64,000 nt of DNA from positions 868,001-932,000 of the forward strand of contig JAWPHD010000002.1 of the NCBI GenBank assembly GCA_037043455.1, given 5' to 3'. The notes beneath the pieces were generated by a model, which was not told the DNA's origin, searched no databases, and was given only the letters and a program-made list of their open reading frames with translations. The DNA comes from Cyrtodaria siliqua. Its lineage: Eukaryota > Mollusca > Bivalvia > Adapedonta > Hiatellidae. The position numbers and the translations under genes are program-made. Below, piece by piece: positions 48,401 through 57,110 of the stretch; positions within the stretch are counted from its first letter, which is position 1, and the number at the start of each line of letters is the position of its first letter.

Positions 48401-49373
48401 TGTTTACATAGAGTTATGTATAAAATCTTGTAGTGACTACTCTGAAACTACTCGACATATTTTCAAAGCGCTGACAGGCGACACACGTGTTCCACGAAAC
48501 ACCCATTTTGTTTCATCTTTGCGAAGATCATCAGGTGAGCGATTCAGGGCCATTTTAGCCCTGTTGTTAATAATAAATAAAAGCGGCAGAGCTAACCCAT
48601 TGATTTACTTGACAGTGAAAATAAACTCAAAGGTCAGCAGGGGTCACCGGCTATTAAGACATCAGTTATCATCACTTGAGTGGGAATAACAGACATATCA
48701 ATTGACAAAGGATTAATCTCTGGGGATTTCAGTTTTGTGCTTACGTTTTATGCAGTCACATATTTTGGACTGATTTTTTTCCTTCAAAATTTGGAAAACG
48801 GGGATCTTCCAACATTTCGGTCCCGCACATATAAAATCAAGCAAGATAGACAGCTCAAGAATAAATAAAACATGAATAATAATGGCAATTAATATATTAA
48901 CTTCACTAGGACCTTTTCCATTCTTCTAGTCGACTTGCAGTAACGTAAGTATATCAGAAGTCAGTGTGACTTCTTCCAATGATGGCGATTAATCGGGGAT
49001 AAGTCTTCCAATATCCCTCTCCCATGGTGGTGACTAAATAAAGGCCATCTTGCCTTGCAACGTAACTCCCTCATTGCAGCAGTTACATTTAATTAAGTGG
49101 AATTCTAGTTTTATCATTGTATATAAAATCCTCTTGCTACAGCAGCTCATCTAGGGTGTGTGAAAGGTGTAGCACCTTATGGCTCGATAAAACCGGAGAT
49201 CGCAACTTTTCTCACTTTTCCGAGTGATCCCTTTTTCAGTATTTGTGTATTTTTCCAGTGATCCTAGACTGTTTGAGCAAGTCCAGTATGGTGGCAGGCA
49301 GATGGAAGACCCGTCAAAAGGTTCGCAACAACAGCTCTCATTAGGAAACAAGTACTCCGCACTACAAGATTGA
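36217..49373 (+). CDS. CDV3: CDV3 homolog, five coding exons, 261 aa
   Basis: Coding exons are 36217-36432, 40954-41030, 44602-44747, 45292-45523 and 49259-49373. They total 786 bases, 261 codons plus TGA, with all phases matching; human CDV3 is about 258 aa. The ATG at 36217 sits in a good context (AACGATGG). Residues 1-72 are Lys-rich, opening MEDASLDDFFAKKDKSKKK as in vertebrate CDV3 (SLDNFFAKRDKKKKK). Residues 76-98 hold the conserved EWK...DYSGLR...QIS block. Residues 99-127 are very acidic, 128-130 are GPW, 177-188 are Ala/Gly-rich, 208-213 are DDFPTL (FPSL in human), and the C-terminus keeps LGNKYSAL. CDV3 is a conserved, largely disordered protein, also called carnitine deficiency-associated protein 3. 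Its molecular role is poorly defined and cytoplasmic location is reported in vertebrates. AATAAA signals lie at 50680 and 51467. Confidence 0.93.
36450..36700 (+). repeat. SINE core and tail in CDV3 intron 1
   Basis: GGGCAAGACACTTTACC, GGATGGGGACGTAAACCGGG, GGTCCCGTGTATCGG and the tail GATGAGCCGTTAAACAACAT form a typical invertebrate SINE core and 3' tail. No tRNA head is present, so it is truncated. Its core is related to the GATGTTAAGCCG...CCCATGTACAGG segments in the palindrome arms. Confidence 0.65.
36967..37350 (+). repeat. Inverted repeat arm downstream of CDV3 exon 1
   Basis: Partner of 35515-35862, inside intron 1. A small internal duplication (GGTAAAATCTCAACATTT twice, near 37300) is specific to this arm. 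Confidence 0.82.
37351..38287. other. CDV3 intron 1, no recognised feature
   Basis: AT-rich. The open frames near 37921-38185 on both strands have no recognisable family. Confidence 0.4.
38288..38539. mobile_element. MITE with perfect 41-bp inverted ends
   Basis: 38288-38328 (TATACACTTCTCAAAACTGC...) is the exact reverse complement of 38499-38539. A second, slightly diverged copy of the right end sits just inside it (38468-38498). The ends read TA|TACACTTCTC, compatible with a TA target duplication as in Tc1/mariner-type elements. The 252-bp element has no coding capacity. Confidence 0.85.
38540..39867. other. CDV3 intron 1, AT-rich
   Basis: No recognisable gene, RNA or complete repeat was seen. 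Confidence 0.4.
39868..39995 (+). repeat. Dispersed ~290-bp element, truncated copy 4
   Basis: Only the distal half is present: GCGGCCCATTCTCCATATTT, GATGTAAATGGAGGATGAGC and CATGTATTGGGTTCGG. It includes a small duplication (CACGTAGTGGCACGTT). Confidence 0.7.
39996..40667. other. CDV3 intron 1, no recognised feature
   Basis: AT-rich, with T-runs near 40140 and 40490 and several GTGAAAATTGTGAAA words near 40540-40590. Confidence 0.4.
40668..40737. repeat. Short hairpin in intron 1
   Basis: GGTAAATACAGACTAGT pairs with ACTGGTCTGTATTTACC around a 36-base loop. It could be a small MITE. The repeated GTGAAAA-rich flanks suggest a larger degenerate element. Confidence 0.6.
40954..41030 (+). CDS. 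CDV3: CDV3 exon 2
   Basis: Residues 73-97 plus two bases of codon 98. The acceptor is CTTGTAG and the donor AAG|GTAACA. It encodes EEEWKEQ...DYSGLRIANIQI, the most conserved block of the family. Exon 1 (phase 0) and exon 3 (which supplies the third base, giving Ser) both fit. Confidence 0.93.
41031..41715. other. CDV3 intron 2, no recognised feature
   Basis: AT-rich. CpG-containing words around 41580-41650 are unremarkable. Confidence 0.4.
41716..41863. repeat. Compact 66-bp-stem hairpin in CDV3 intron 2
   Basis: 41716-41783 and 41798-41863 are near-perfect reverse complements (AATCTTAAACTCGTTCCCAT...ATTTTTAATTTTAAC), separated by 14 bases. It is probably a hairpin MITE. Transcribed with CDV3, it would form a long RNA stem. 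Confidence 0.82.
41921..42762. mobile_element. Foldback-type element in intron 2, tRNA-like insert
   Basis: The ends carry AATCTCATTAAAATC in inverted orientation, and similarity continues about 100 bp inward (GGTCACGTCAGATCGACCTT against AAGGTCAATCTGACGTGACC). GTCATAA occurs just outside both ends (41914-41920 and 42763-42769), a possible 7-bp target duplication. A truncated copy of one arm is at 48107-48245. No transposase was seen. Confidence 0.65.
42328..42409 (+). repeat. tRNA-like sequence inside the foldback element
   Basis: GGCCCGATTAGCTCAGTTGA resembles a tRNA 5' end with an A box, and GTGGGTTCAATCCCAC (42387-42402) forms a B-box/T-arm hairpin. The 3' acceptor strand does not pair and the T loop is one base short. 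It is a tRNA-derived repeat or pseudogene, not a working tRNA. Confidence 0.5.
42770..44300. other. CDV3 intron 2, no gene recognised
   Basis: AT-rich. A small GGGAGAAGTGAG-type direct repeat is at 42880-42950. Open frames at 43811-44215 show no family features. Confidence 0.4.
44317..44372. repeat. 18-bp tandem repeat, three units
   Basis: GACCTATGTCGCCCT occurs three times at about 18-bp spacing. It follows two short inverted motifs (CTTCGCTT/AAGCGAAG and CAAACTTTG/GCAAAGTC). Confidence 0.75.
44498..44566 (-). repeat. tRNA-Ala-like sequence before exon 3
   Basis: On the minus strand, CCTGGTGTGGCTTAGTGGTA and GAGC give an A box and D arm, CTTGCAT fits an Ala(UGC) anticodon loop, and the 3' end ACCAGG pairs with the 5' CCTGGT. 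The T arm (GGGGTTAATCACC) has lost a base. It is a decayed tRNA gene or tRNA-derived SINE. It ends 36 bases before the exon 3 acceptor. Confidence 0.5.
44602..44747 (+). CDS. CDV3: CDV3 exon 3
   Basis: Residue 98 (last base) to 146, plus one base of codon 147. The acceptor is TAATTGCAG and the donor CCAG|GTATAA. It encodes a run of Glu and Asp, then GPWQGAGAPPSV. A tRNA-like repeat ends only about 36 bases before the exon. Confidence 0.9.
44748..45291. other. CDV3 intron 3
   Basis: 45145-45235 (CCCACTGGGAGTTTGACTTG...GGTTCTACCCAGGAAAAAG) matches the SINE tail at 57000-57105. Nothing else was recognised. Confidence 0.55.
45292..45523 (+). CDS. CDV3: CDV3 exon 4
   Basis: Residue 147 to two bases of codon 224. 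The acceptor is GATTCCAG and the donor ACAG|GTTTGT. It encodes PQPVEESPKEGGEP, KYISPALR, an Ala/Gly stretch, and EDDFPTLGGGFVRGQTD. The GC-rich codons stand out from the AT-rich introns. Confidence 0.93.
45745..47446 (-). mobile_element. Dispersed element with hairpin ends, in CDV3 intron 4
   Basis: On the minus strand it begins AACAAGAGGCCCAAGAGGGC (hairpin, 47424-47439 in plus coordinates) and ends with the CTCTGCTGGCC-TTC-GGCCAGTAGAG hairpin (45749-45773). A GACGGACGGACGG-rich stretch precedes the end hairpin. The interior is about eight units of roughly 160 bp (GCCTCGTTAAGACGATAGGG, GAAAGCTCGGACAAGTTCG, GCGGAGTTATGGCCCTTG). The same ends occur at 57111-59035. No protein is encoded. The class is uncertain. 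Confidence 0.75.
47027..47166. repeat. T-rich low-complexity tract
   Basis: About 140 bases of T with scattered A, breaking one 160-bp unit after ACCAAACTTT. On the other strand it is an A-rich tract like those at 30829-30925 and 57300-57440, in related repeats. Confidence 0.9.
47799..47890 (+). repeat. 92-bp perfect direct repeat, first copy
   Basis: Identical to 48610-48701 over 92 bases (TGACAGTGAAAATAAACTC...GACATATCAA), 811 bases apart. The copies may be remnants of two insertions, or of a duplication that enclosed the DNA between them. Confidence 0.92.
48107..48245 (+). repeat. Truncated arm of the 41921-42762 foldback family
   Basis: CAATCTCATTAAAATCATAT, CGATACTCTCCGCTATAGGA, GAGGTCACGTCTAATC and GAAGATCAACTAAATTCA follow the left arm at 41924-42070. 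The opposite arm is missing. Confidence 0.75.
48500..48575 (-). repeat. Terminal hairpin of a dispersed element
   Basis: CAGGGC-CATTTTA-GCCCTG (48545-48563) next to TTTGCGAAGATCATCAGG. It has the same layout as 56235-56290 (TTTGCGAAGATCACCAG then AGGCAC-TCTT-GTGCCT). Confidence 0.6.
48610..48701 (+). repeat. 92-bp perfect direct repeat, second copy
   Basis: Identical to 47799-47890. Perfect identity in intronic DNA suggests a recent event. Confidence 0.92.
49259..49373 (+). CDS. CDV3: CDV3 exon 5, C-terminus and stop
   Basis: The acceptor is TTTTTCCAG, ending at 49258. The first base completes Ser224. It continues DPRLFEQVQYGGRQMEDPSK and ends LSLGNKYSALQD and TGA (49371-49373). The end matches the vertebrate LQLDNQYAVLENQ region, which supports this as the true last coding exon although it lies 3.7 kb downstream of exon 4. 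Confidence 0.92.
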
Positions 49374-51887
49374 TGATAGTGCTCGATTAAATTATTGACA
49401 TTTGGACGGATTTATGTGAACAGAATATTTAAAGGAAGAAATCAACAGACGACTGTTTTCTTTTCAAAGTTTTCAAAAAACTGGTATTCTAGTAAGTTAA
49501 TGCAAATTTGGAAGTTGAAGTTGTGATGTTCTTCATACGACATGTGAAAAAATTGAAGTTCTTTCAAAACTTCGATGAAAATTTGAAAATTATTACTATA
49601 TGGTAAACCTAGTCTAAAGGAAAAGAATATGTTTTCTTAATGACGTAAGAACTGAAACAATAAGGAAATGTAATTCTGCAATTATTTAAATTGATAATTA
49701 AAACATGTGATAGAGTAACTGAACTCTTTAATTTGAAGGTAACAAACATGTGATAGTAACTGGACTCTTTAATTTGAAGGTATAAATGTCAAGAACTAAG
49801 GTGACAGAGACTCAGATGGTACAGGTGGAGATGTGTTATATGTCTGGTATTAAAGGCTTGGTGTAAAATACTGCATATAATTAGGTTGTATTTTTGTGTT
49901 GCCAGCATGGCAGACACTTAGGGATGACTTTGTCGTTCGTCAAACTTTAACCCTGGCTATTACTTATAAGTATATGACCTAGATGTTTCCACACGGATTA
50001 CTTTTCCGCAGTGTCACCATGACCGTTTTTCAGTTTCAGCAGAAAATCACTGTGTTTTTTACTACGGATTGTCACCCAAAATATCACAGTGACTCTGTGA
50101 CCGTTGTAATCACCGCAATTGCAAAATGGAGTCTCAGTAGAAAGCAGTCATGTTTCTCGGTGTTAAGGTTACGACAGTCTATATGTTCACAAAACTTCAC
50201 ACACATTTTCATCTTTCCTCAAGGAATGTACATGTCCAATTACTATGACTGTAATTTTGGCACAGTTATGCCCCATTTTATAAAACATAACTTGCAACCT
50301 AACCAAGCTCATAACTGACCATAGCTTAAGAAGTATTTGACCTATGTTCATGAAACTTTACACACACCTTCACTAGCTGAAATAAGCACACGACAGGCCA
50401 CATAAGTGTTTCATGGAGCACCGTTCTGGTATTATGTAAATCTGCAAGAGCCAATACTTTGGTGTCATTTATCACTTTTTTCCATGAATATTATAACATT
50501 ATTTGTACGATACATTCTTTGTTTTCTGCCATTTATACAATCAAGTGCTATATTAAATTGTTTAAAATTGATATTTGACAATAATCGTTTGTTATCAGCC
50601 AAGCTCCTATACATCTGAACTTCACAAGAAATATTTCCACCAGTCAGTTATTCCAAGAATAATGATACTTGTTTTGTATAATAAATCTATTGTTGAAATA
50701 AATGCCAAAAAAAATGCTGGTTATGAAGATATGATTTTCGGGCTTGGCTCTGATTGTTCCCCATCTATTGGGTAAAATAAATCGATTGTTCAAGAAATGC
50801 TCAAGAAATGCTGATTATGAAAATGATCTCGGGGCTTGGCCCTGATTTGTCCAAATTTGATTAATTGTTGAAAGTCAAATTGGTGATTGTACCTTAGCAA
50901 TCTGAATTCAATCAAATGTGTACAAATTGCCATCGTTATTTTGCTGTCATCTGAAAAAAAGTAACTACTGAATGACTTGTAAGGGAGTATACAATTGATA
51001 AATTTAATGAATCTAGTGTTTTTCTAGAAAACTTCAGACTGCATAATACGTTAAGTACTCGCTCAAGGCTGCCTTTGGGCATGCTTTCTACTTGAACTAG
51101 TGTTGCTTCTTGTTGTTAATATTTAAGACATATTTTCTCAAGTATGACACTAATTTTTTGCCAAATTTTCCAGAAAGTTGATATTCTTAACGAGGACACT
51201 TTATTAAAACCGAGTTAATAAGTTGACGTGTATGACAGTCGAGCATTTTAGTCCATGGGTTTAAGATAAGATGGCACATGTTATTTGAAGTTGTTGCATG
51301 GTATTATGTTTTGAGTCTCGTGTATCAGTTTGTTAAGTTTAAAAGTGTATTCTGCATAAGTGTCACTGAATCCTGAAAAACGCAATGATTATGTTTCCAA
51401 GGTGGGGAATATTGGGGTATATCACTCGTAATTTAAGTAGATCTATATGTCAGTGTTCATTTTAGCAATAAACAACCTTTCTTAGTTTATTTTAGGTTTT
51501 GCATAAAGCTTTCGGATATCTTGGTAATAGTTTAGTATCATGTATGGAGTAAAAAAAAAGAAAAGAAGATTGGTAGTGAATACAGACTTGGCTGATGTGT
51601 GACCAACTATTGAAGTTATTAGTGCATTGGAGCCAAAAGTTTTCTCAATGTTTTTCGCATTTGAGGTATCGCCACTTTAAAATTTCATCAAGAGATATTG
51701 CTATATCTTTTTGGATTGGAACTTATATACATGTATAATTAAATAACTGCCACATTCTGAAAACTGGCTTGTTCAGATAAATAGCTTGTGCATCGGGGTT
51801 GCTTGAAGTTGTGGGAAATAAAAAAAAATGTTGTGAGGGTTCTGCTGGATCATCTGATTTTGTTATCATACGGGTTTTCATAAACCT
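49374..51887 (+). other. CDV3: CDV3 3' UTR and flank
   Basis: No second gene was recognised. AATAAA polyadenylation-like words occur at 50680-50685, 50697-50702 and 51467-51472. Where the transcript ends cannot be read from the sequence. Confidence 0.4.
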
Positions 51888-52016
51888 TTAAAGGGACACA
51901 CGGCAATCTTGAAGTGTTTGAAATGGGTGTCTTGACATATATCCAGGATCATGTTTACTTTTAACTTGGTTACATTTAAGTTTTAAAAAAATCAAGATTG
52001 CCGTGTGTCCCTTTAA
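51888..52016. mobile_element. Short MITE with TTAA duplication
   Basis: The element at 51892-52012 (121 bp) has 21-23-bp inverted ends, AGGGACACACGGCAATCTTG, with TTAA on both sides (51888-51891 and 52013-52016). TTAA duplications are typical of piggyBac and Kolobok elements. Nothing is encoded. Confidence 0.85.
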
Positions 52017-53519
52017 TATAACTGAAAAGTTTTCTTACAGGACATAGGGGTCTTGAAGAGAGGTACGTTATTTAAATGACGGTCTTGCAACTTCTTTTAA
52101 CAAAACATAAACAATAAATCTGGACTAGACCAATCCACTGATGCCTTTAACTATATCGACTCTCTTACACCAATTTAAAAGCCAAAAAGATATTTTTTCT
52201 ATTTTGGATTAGAATTTTTCGTAGTATTTCGTTTATTTTCATGGTTGAAGTGGTCATTTCTTTTCTAACATCTAGTAATGTTTTGAGTATATATGTGTGT
52301 CTTTATGAGCTATGTAAGTCAAGGAAAAACAAGATACATGGATAGGTTTTACTTTGTACAACTTGAGAAAAACCTGCTGTCATTCATTATATTGGGTATA
52401 TACAATCTTGCTGACTTTATTTGAGCAAGTATTCTGCTTTATTTAATAATCTGCGCAAATTCATCTTCAGCAGAATTTAATCTGGTGTCAGTTTTATCAT
52501 TATTTCAATTTCTTACGCACTTGACAAAAATCCAGCAATCCAATTGGTGGACGTTAAAGAATTGCGACCAGTTAATAGTGTATAACCCTTCACAAATCCA
52601 TTCATGTGACGTTAAACTGTCAAAAACATGACGTTATTTAGTTTTAATTCAAAGCATTTGTGAGTAAAACTGCCAAAAACACTAACATGCAATCGAAACG
52701 GGTTAACGAGTATTGAAATGTTGACTTTTTCGTTTAACGGTCGCTAATTGTGTTTAACGGCTCCGCTAATCATCGCCATTAAAAAATTTGCGACCTTTAA
52801 ACGACTGATATACCGTCGCGAAATTCCAAACAGCTAACCCTACATTTGACTTGATCTTAAACTTAGTCATGAATAAAAACAATATAAACACAATAATCGC
52901 ATTTTACAGAATAATAAGAACTTATGAGTAAACCTCGAACTTAACTGTTTAAGTAGCTATTAATTAAAAAGCCTGCACCAGTATGGATAGTATGTATCCG
53001 TATGATTGTCCTTAACATTTAAACAACTTGTTTATGTGTGGATGTGTCTGTAAAGCTACTGTCAAGCTTTCAATGTCTGTCATTCATTTGTGTGTACTTT
53101 ATCTATTTTTATCAATTTTGTGTGTCATTTATTAAATAATGTATTTGTCACAGATCTAACGCTTTAAATGTATGTACATCTTGATATTACAATAATACAG
53201 AACATGGAATGAATGTTTAATAAACACGAAGAAAAATGGAATGAAAGTTAAAATATAAAATGTGATCGGATAATATGATGGGAGAATATTTAAAGTAAAG
53301 GACATATTACAAAGTGAAAAGTAAAACTTTAACCACCACAGTTTCATATGCATGCCATGTAGTTAGTCCTTAACAAAATTCATTTTAATTCGACATAAAC
53401 ATGGCCGCCAGTGGCCATCTTTGTTTTATCTTAGGCACAATCTTAGAAGGAAACTTGAAAGGAACTGCTCGCGGTTTAAATGAAAATGGCAGGCATTGTC
53501 TTTATCAACAGTTGGACAG
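52017..53519. other. Intergenic DNA, no recognised feature
   Basis: AT-rich. The TTTAACGG words near 52735-52760 are a short local repeat. The minus-strand open frame at 53156-53353 is AT-rich and unlike a known family. Confidence 0.4.
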
Positions 53520-54098
53520 CGTCATTTTTACCTATTGTTTGGGGCGCTTGTTTCAGCCAAAGGTTTTTCTGAAGTAACTTGAGCAATTTAAATAACACGT
53601 ACATCAGTTATATATCATTAGAACTGGCATTTTTAGTGGTAAAAAAACCCACTTTACTTTTGAAAATCGGCTGAGAAATAAATATAAGATTTTTTGATTG
53701 GGCTTTTCCTATGTAAATTCCTTGCTGGTGGGACAGCAGAAAATTACGAAATTTCAAATAACTTCAGTAATCCTTCATATTTTGCTATAAAACTTTCAGG
53801 GTGTCTTAATTTACTGATATCCAACAATTTAAAACCATTTTTGGATAAAATTTGTAAAAAAAAAAAAAATTCATGCAGCAGAATTTTGCATTGAAAATAA
53901 CCCATCAAAAACAGCTTTTGCACATGAACATTTTATTTCTCAACCGATTTTGGAAAATAAGGTAATTTTATTTACCACTAAAAATGTCTGTTTCACTGAT
54001 ATACAACTTATTTAGGTAGTAGATTAATTTTATCTTAAAAGTCCAAAAAACCTTTGGCTAAAACAAGCGCCCCAGACAATAGTTTTAAAAATGCCAGT
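53520..54098. mobile_element. Foldback element with ~170-bp arms
   Basis: 53520-53690 and 53928-54098 are diverged reverse complements. Shared stretches include GGGGCGCTTGTTTCAGCCAA, CAAAGGTTTTT and TTTTTAGTGGTAAA. The 240-bp centre is AT-rich. No coding capacity. Confidence 0.8.
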
Positions 54099-55394
54099 GA
54101 TGTTGACGGACAAAATTACAAGGCTAGACTATGCAATAAAAGTTACCTTGTGTGTAATGGGTTCAGATTTCAACCTTAATATCTGCTCAGCCAATCAAAA
54201 CAGTTAGTACAACTCAGATTAGAATTGTCTTCTCCGCAAATATTCCTATAGTATAACGGTAAACCATTGGCGTAGTTGTTGACCAATTAAGGTATATTTA
54301 CGATAACCCTTTGTAAATTAATGGCGACATGTTTTACTTATGTAATGAACTGTCAGTAACTAAGTTCCCAATATTTTAGTCAGTGGAAAAACAGATCTTA
54401 AATTATATTTCCTTGTGGAAAACTATATCTGTATCAGTTGCCAATCACTGCACTGAGTGCAGGTCATTGATAATAGTTATATAAAGGCATATTATGAGTT
54501 TTTGAGTAAATGGTTCAAGAAATTTGTTATTGTGCGACATAAATCAAATGCGTAATTATTTTCATTATTAAAATAAAATTATGTAAGAAATAAGAAAATT
54601 GTACAATACTGATCTTCTATGGTCATGAAATATCATTCATTAAAATAAATTGTGAAGACCAAGTTGTGTTTAAACTGTGTTTTATTTACCTATCCTATAT
54701 TCTTCCCCATTTACAGCGAAGCAAACTAGAAATGTGTCTGTGAAACAAGTAAAAAAAAATCTCAATGAGCATGTACCAGTTTACACAGAACTCCCATGTG
54801 TAGTGTAACAAAAAAGGGACATAAGTACAATACAAGAGTTATGGCACCACCATGTTCCTGCAATAAAAATGATTCAAGCTTTGAAAGTTCATTACCATTT
54901 ATGAAGTGCTTTTGGTAATACGAGTTCACCTTTTCTAATATAAAAAGACACAAAATCATTTAAGGGCCATAATCCGCTGAAAGTCAAGGGACCATAACAG
55001 CTTGAAAATATTTAGCTGATATTGATGCTTTCTAGCAAAAACCTCCAAAATCTGTATTGGAGTAGTCGGGACTCGATGTAGAAATTTAGACATTATATAA
55101 TCATTTAAGGGCCATAACAGTTGTAATCAATGGACCAGATAACTGCAAAAATATGCATGACTAGTGTTCATACTGATACCTCCTACCAAGTATAGCCAAA
55201 ATCCATAGAAGAAAGTGACATAGGGACATACACAAGACGTTTCAGGGCAACTATATGCACCCCACCCTCCCCATATATGGCAAGAGCATGACAATATGCA
55301 GAATGTACATAAAACCTTCACTGCATGTGCTATTCACAGAAAAAGTTTATTTCCGCTGGAGTCGTCATTTTCTGCCATCTCTCCTGACATATAG
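54099..55394. other. Intergenic DNA, weak GGGCCATAA repeats
   Basis: 54830-55130 holds degenerate units with GGGCCATAA words, related to the dispersed repeats elsewhere. No gene was recognised. Confidence 0.4.
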
Positions 55395-55712
55395 CCCCCG
55401 TTGGTTCCCGGGCAAGACTAGGGCCACAGCTTATCCAGGCAAAGGGGTAAAATTCCCCCGAATTCATGTTTATTTTGTCATTTTTGCCATGTACATTAAA
55501 GGTCATCATTGTATTGTTTCGGGAGTTTCTTGAGTGGTGGTAGAAAACAATCGTGGCTCCACAGAAAGATGGGTGGCTTGTAATATAATTTGCTGCAGGT
55601 TCTAGGCCCATTCTACTTATTTTTCTAGATGTAAATGGAGAGTGGGCCTGGAATGTTCATTCCTGGCACTATATAACATTTTTGTGTTGGTGCTTAAAAC
55701 CCCAATTCAACA
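55395..55712 (+). repeat. Dispersed ~290-bp element, copy 5
   Basis: GGTTCCCGGGCAAGACTAGG, CATGTTTATTTTGTCATTTT, CGTGGCTCCACAG, CAGGTTCTAGGCCCATTCTA and GATGTAAATGGAGAGTGGGC lie in the same order as in the copies at 2867 and 32425 (reverse). Confidence 0.72.
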
Positions 55713-55727
55713 ACTCATAACACATAG

Positions 55728-56165
55728 GAGTCATAACTTGGAAACAGTGGAGCTACACAATAAAACCATAATAAAGACTAACTTGGCATGAACAGATGGA
55801 TACAACCATCCAACCAGCATCGGCCGTAGGGTCCTTCCCCACCCCTGGTGACATAGCTCCTGGATCATAACTTGGAAACAACTGAGATCCCCACTGTATA
55901 ACCATATAACTAGACACTTAATGGGCATGAACAGACGGATACAATCATCCAATCAGCATTGGTCCTGGGGTCTATCCTCACCCCTGGTCATAACTCGGAA
56001 ACTGTTGAGATCCCCACCATATACGGTTACTGGCTTGAGCAGACGGGTACAACCATCCAACCAGCATTGGCCCAGGTCCATCCCATCTCCTTGGGACATA
56101 GCCCCTGGGTCATAGCTTGGTAACCATAGAGATCCCCGCCCTAAAACCATATACAGATTTTTTGG
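55728..56165 (+). repeat. ~125-bp tandem repeat, four units
   Basis: Units share TCATAACTTGGAAAC, GAGATCCCCACC, TGAACAGACGGATACAA and CATCCAACCAGCATTGG. They start near 55731, 55868, 55988 and 56111. Several open frames over it are repeat translations. Confidence 0.85.
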
Positions 56166-56234
56166 GCCTGAACAGTTTAAGGTGGGCGCGAGATAATCTC
56201 ATTGTTATGAAATTATAAGCTTGTTTGACAATTA

Positions 56235-56295
56235 TTTCATCTTTGCGAAGATCACCAGTAGAGGGATACAGGCACTCTTGTGCCTCTTGTTATTA
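56235..56295 (-). repeat. Terminal hairpin of a dispersed element
   Basis: AGGCAC-TCTT-GTGCCT (56270-56285), flanked by TTTGCGAAGATCACCAG and CTTGTTATT. The stem is fully paired but differs in sequence from the hairpins at 57118 and 30288. Confidence 0.65.
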
Positions 56296-56939
56296 CTTGA
56301 CATATTGAACCCCCTACTGAAAGTTCTGCCAGAATAAAGTTTGTAATATGCTTTAATATACAAATGTACATGTATGTATATACTATAAATGATTAACAAA
56401 TGCATGTTAAAGTAAACAAAACAAGTTTCTTATATATAAATATAAAAATAATTTAACAATATGACATGTAGATAAAAAAAACACTGGAATAAATCTTGAC
56501 TAAAAGTTTACCATTTACCTCCAGGATGGTAAATAATAGCGCATACTTTATTTTCAAAACTCACTTACGCCTTTTACTATATTAAACTTATACAAAAAGA
56601 TATTATAAAAAAAGATAAAATGTGTTCTTTCCAGCATATTGTAGGAAGTTGCATTTTCATGATCGGGGTATTTTAGTTGATTGGTTCGTTGAATGGTGTT
56701 TTATGTCATTTTCAGCACATTTTAGGTTGTATATGATGGTCATTTTTTTTGTGTGATGCACTTTTTCCTGGGTAGAACTAGTAATGTTTACCTCATGCAA
56801 TCAATAAGAATCTTTTTTTTTTTTTTAAATTCAATAAAAAGCCAGGAACAGATCATATCTGGGATATCAGATATTTCATTTTAAGACTCACAGATATCCG
56901 GAGATGATCGTGAATTCCAACACAAGGTATAAACAATTT
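56296..56939. other. AT-rich intergenic DNA
   Basis: No recognised feature. Confidence 0.4.
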
Positions 56940-57110
56940 TACCAGAACCGAGGCATTGCGTCTAAAATGTTTTTGCATCTCACCGCTACCGGTTTGAATC
57001 CCACTGGGAGCTCGACTTGTCCAGTGAGAAAGTGTAGATTCTTATGGATGGCGTGAGGTATACAGTATTGGTTCTACCCAGGAATAATGGGTTGGTCTGT
57101 CTCTACCACA
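56940..57110 (+). repeat. SINE-like element (B box and tail)
   Basis: GGTTTGAATCCCACTGGG resembles a Pol III B box. The tail GAGAAAGTGTAGATTCTTAT...GGTTCTACCCAGGAATAA matches CDV3 intron 3 (45145-45235). No convincing A box was seen. Confidence 0.5.
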
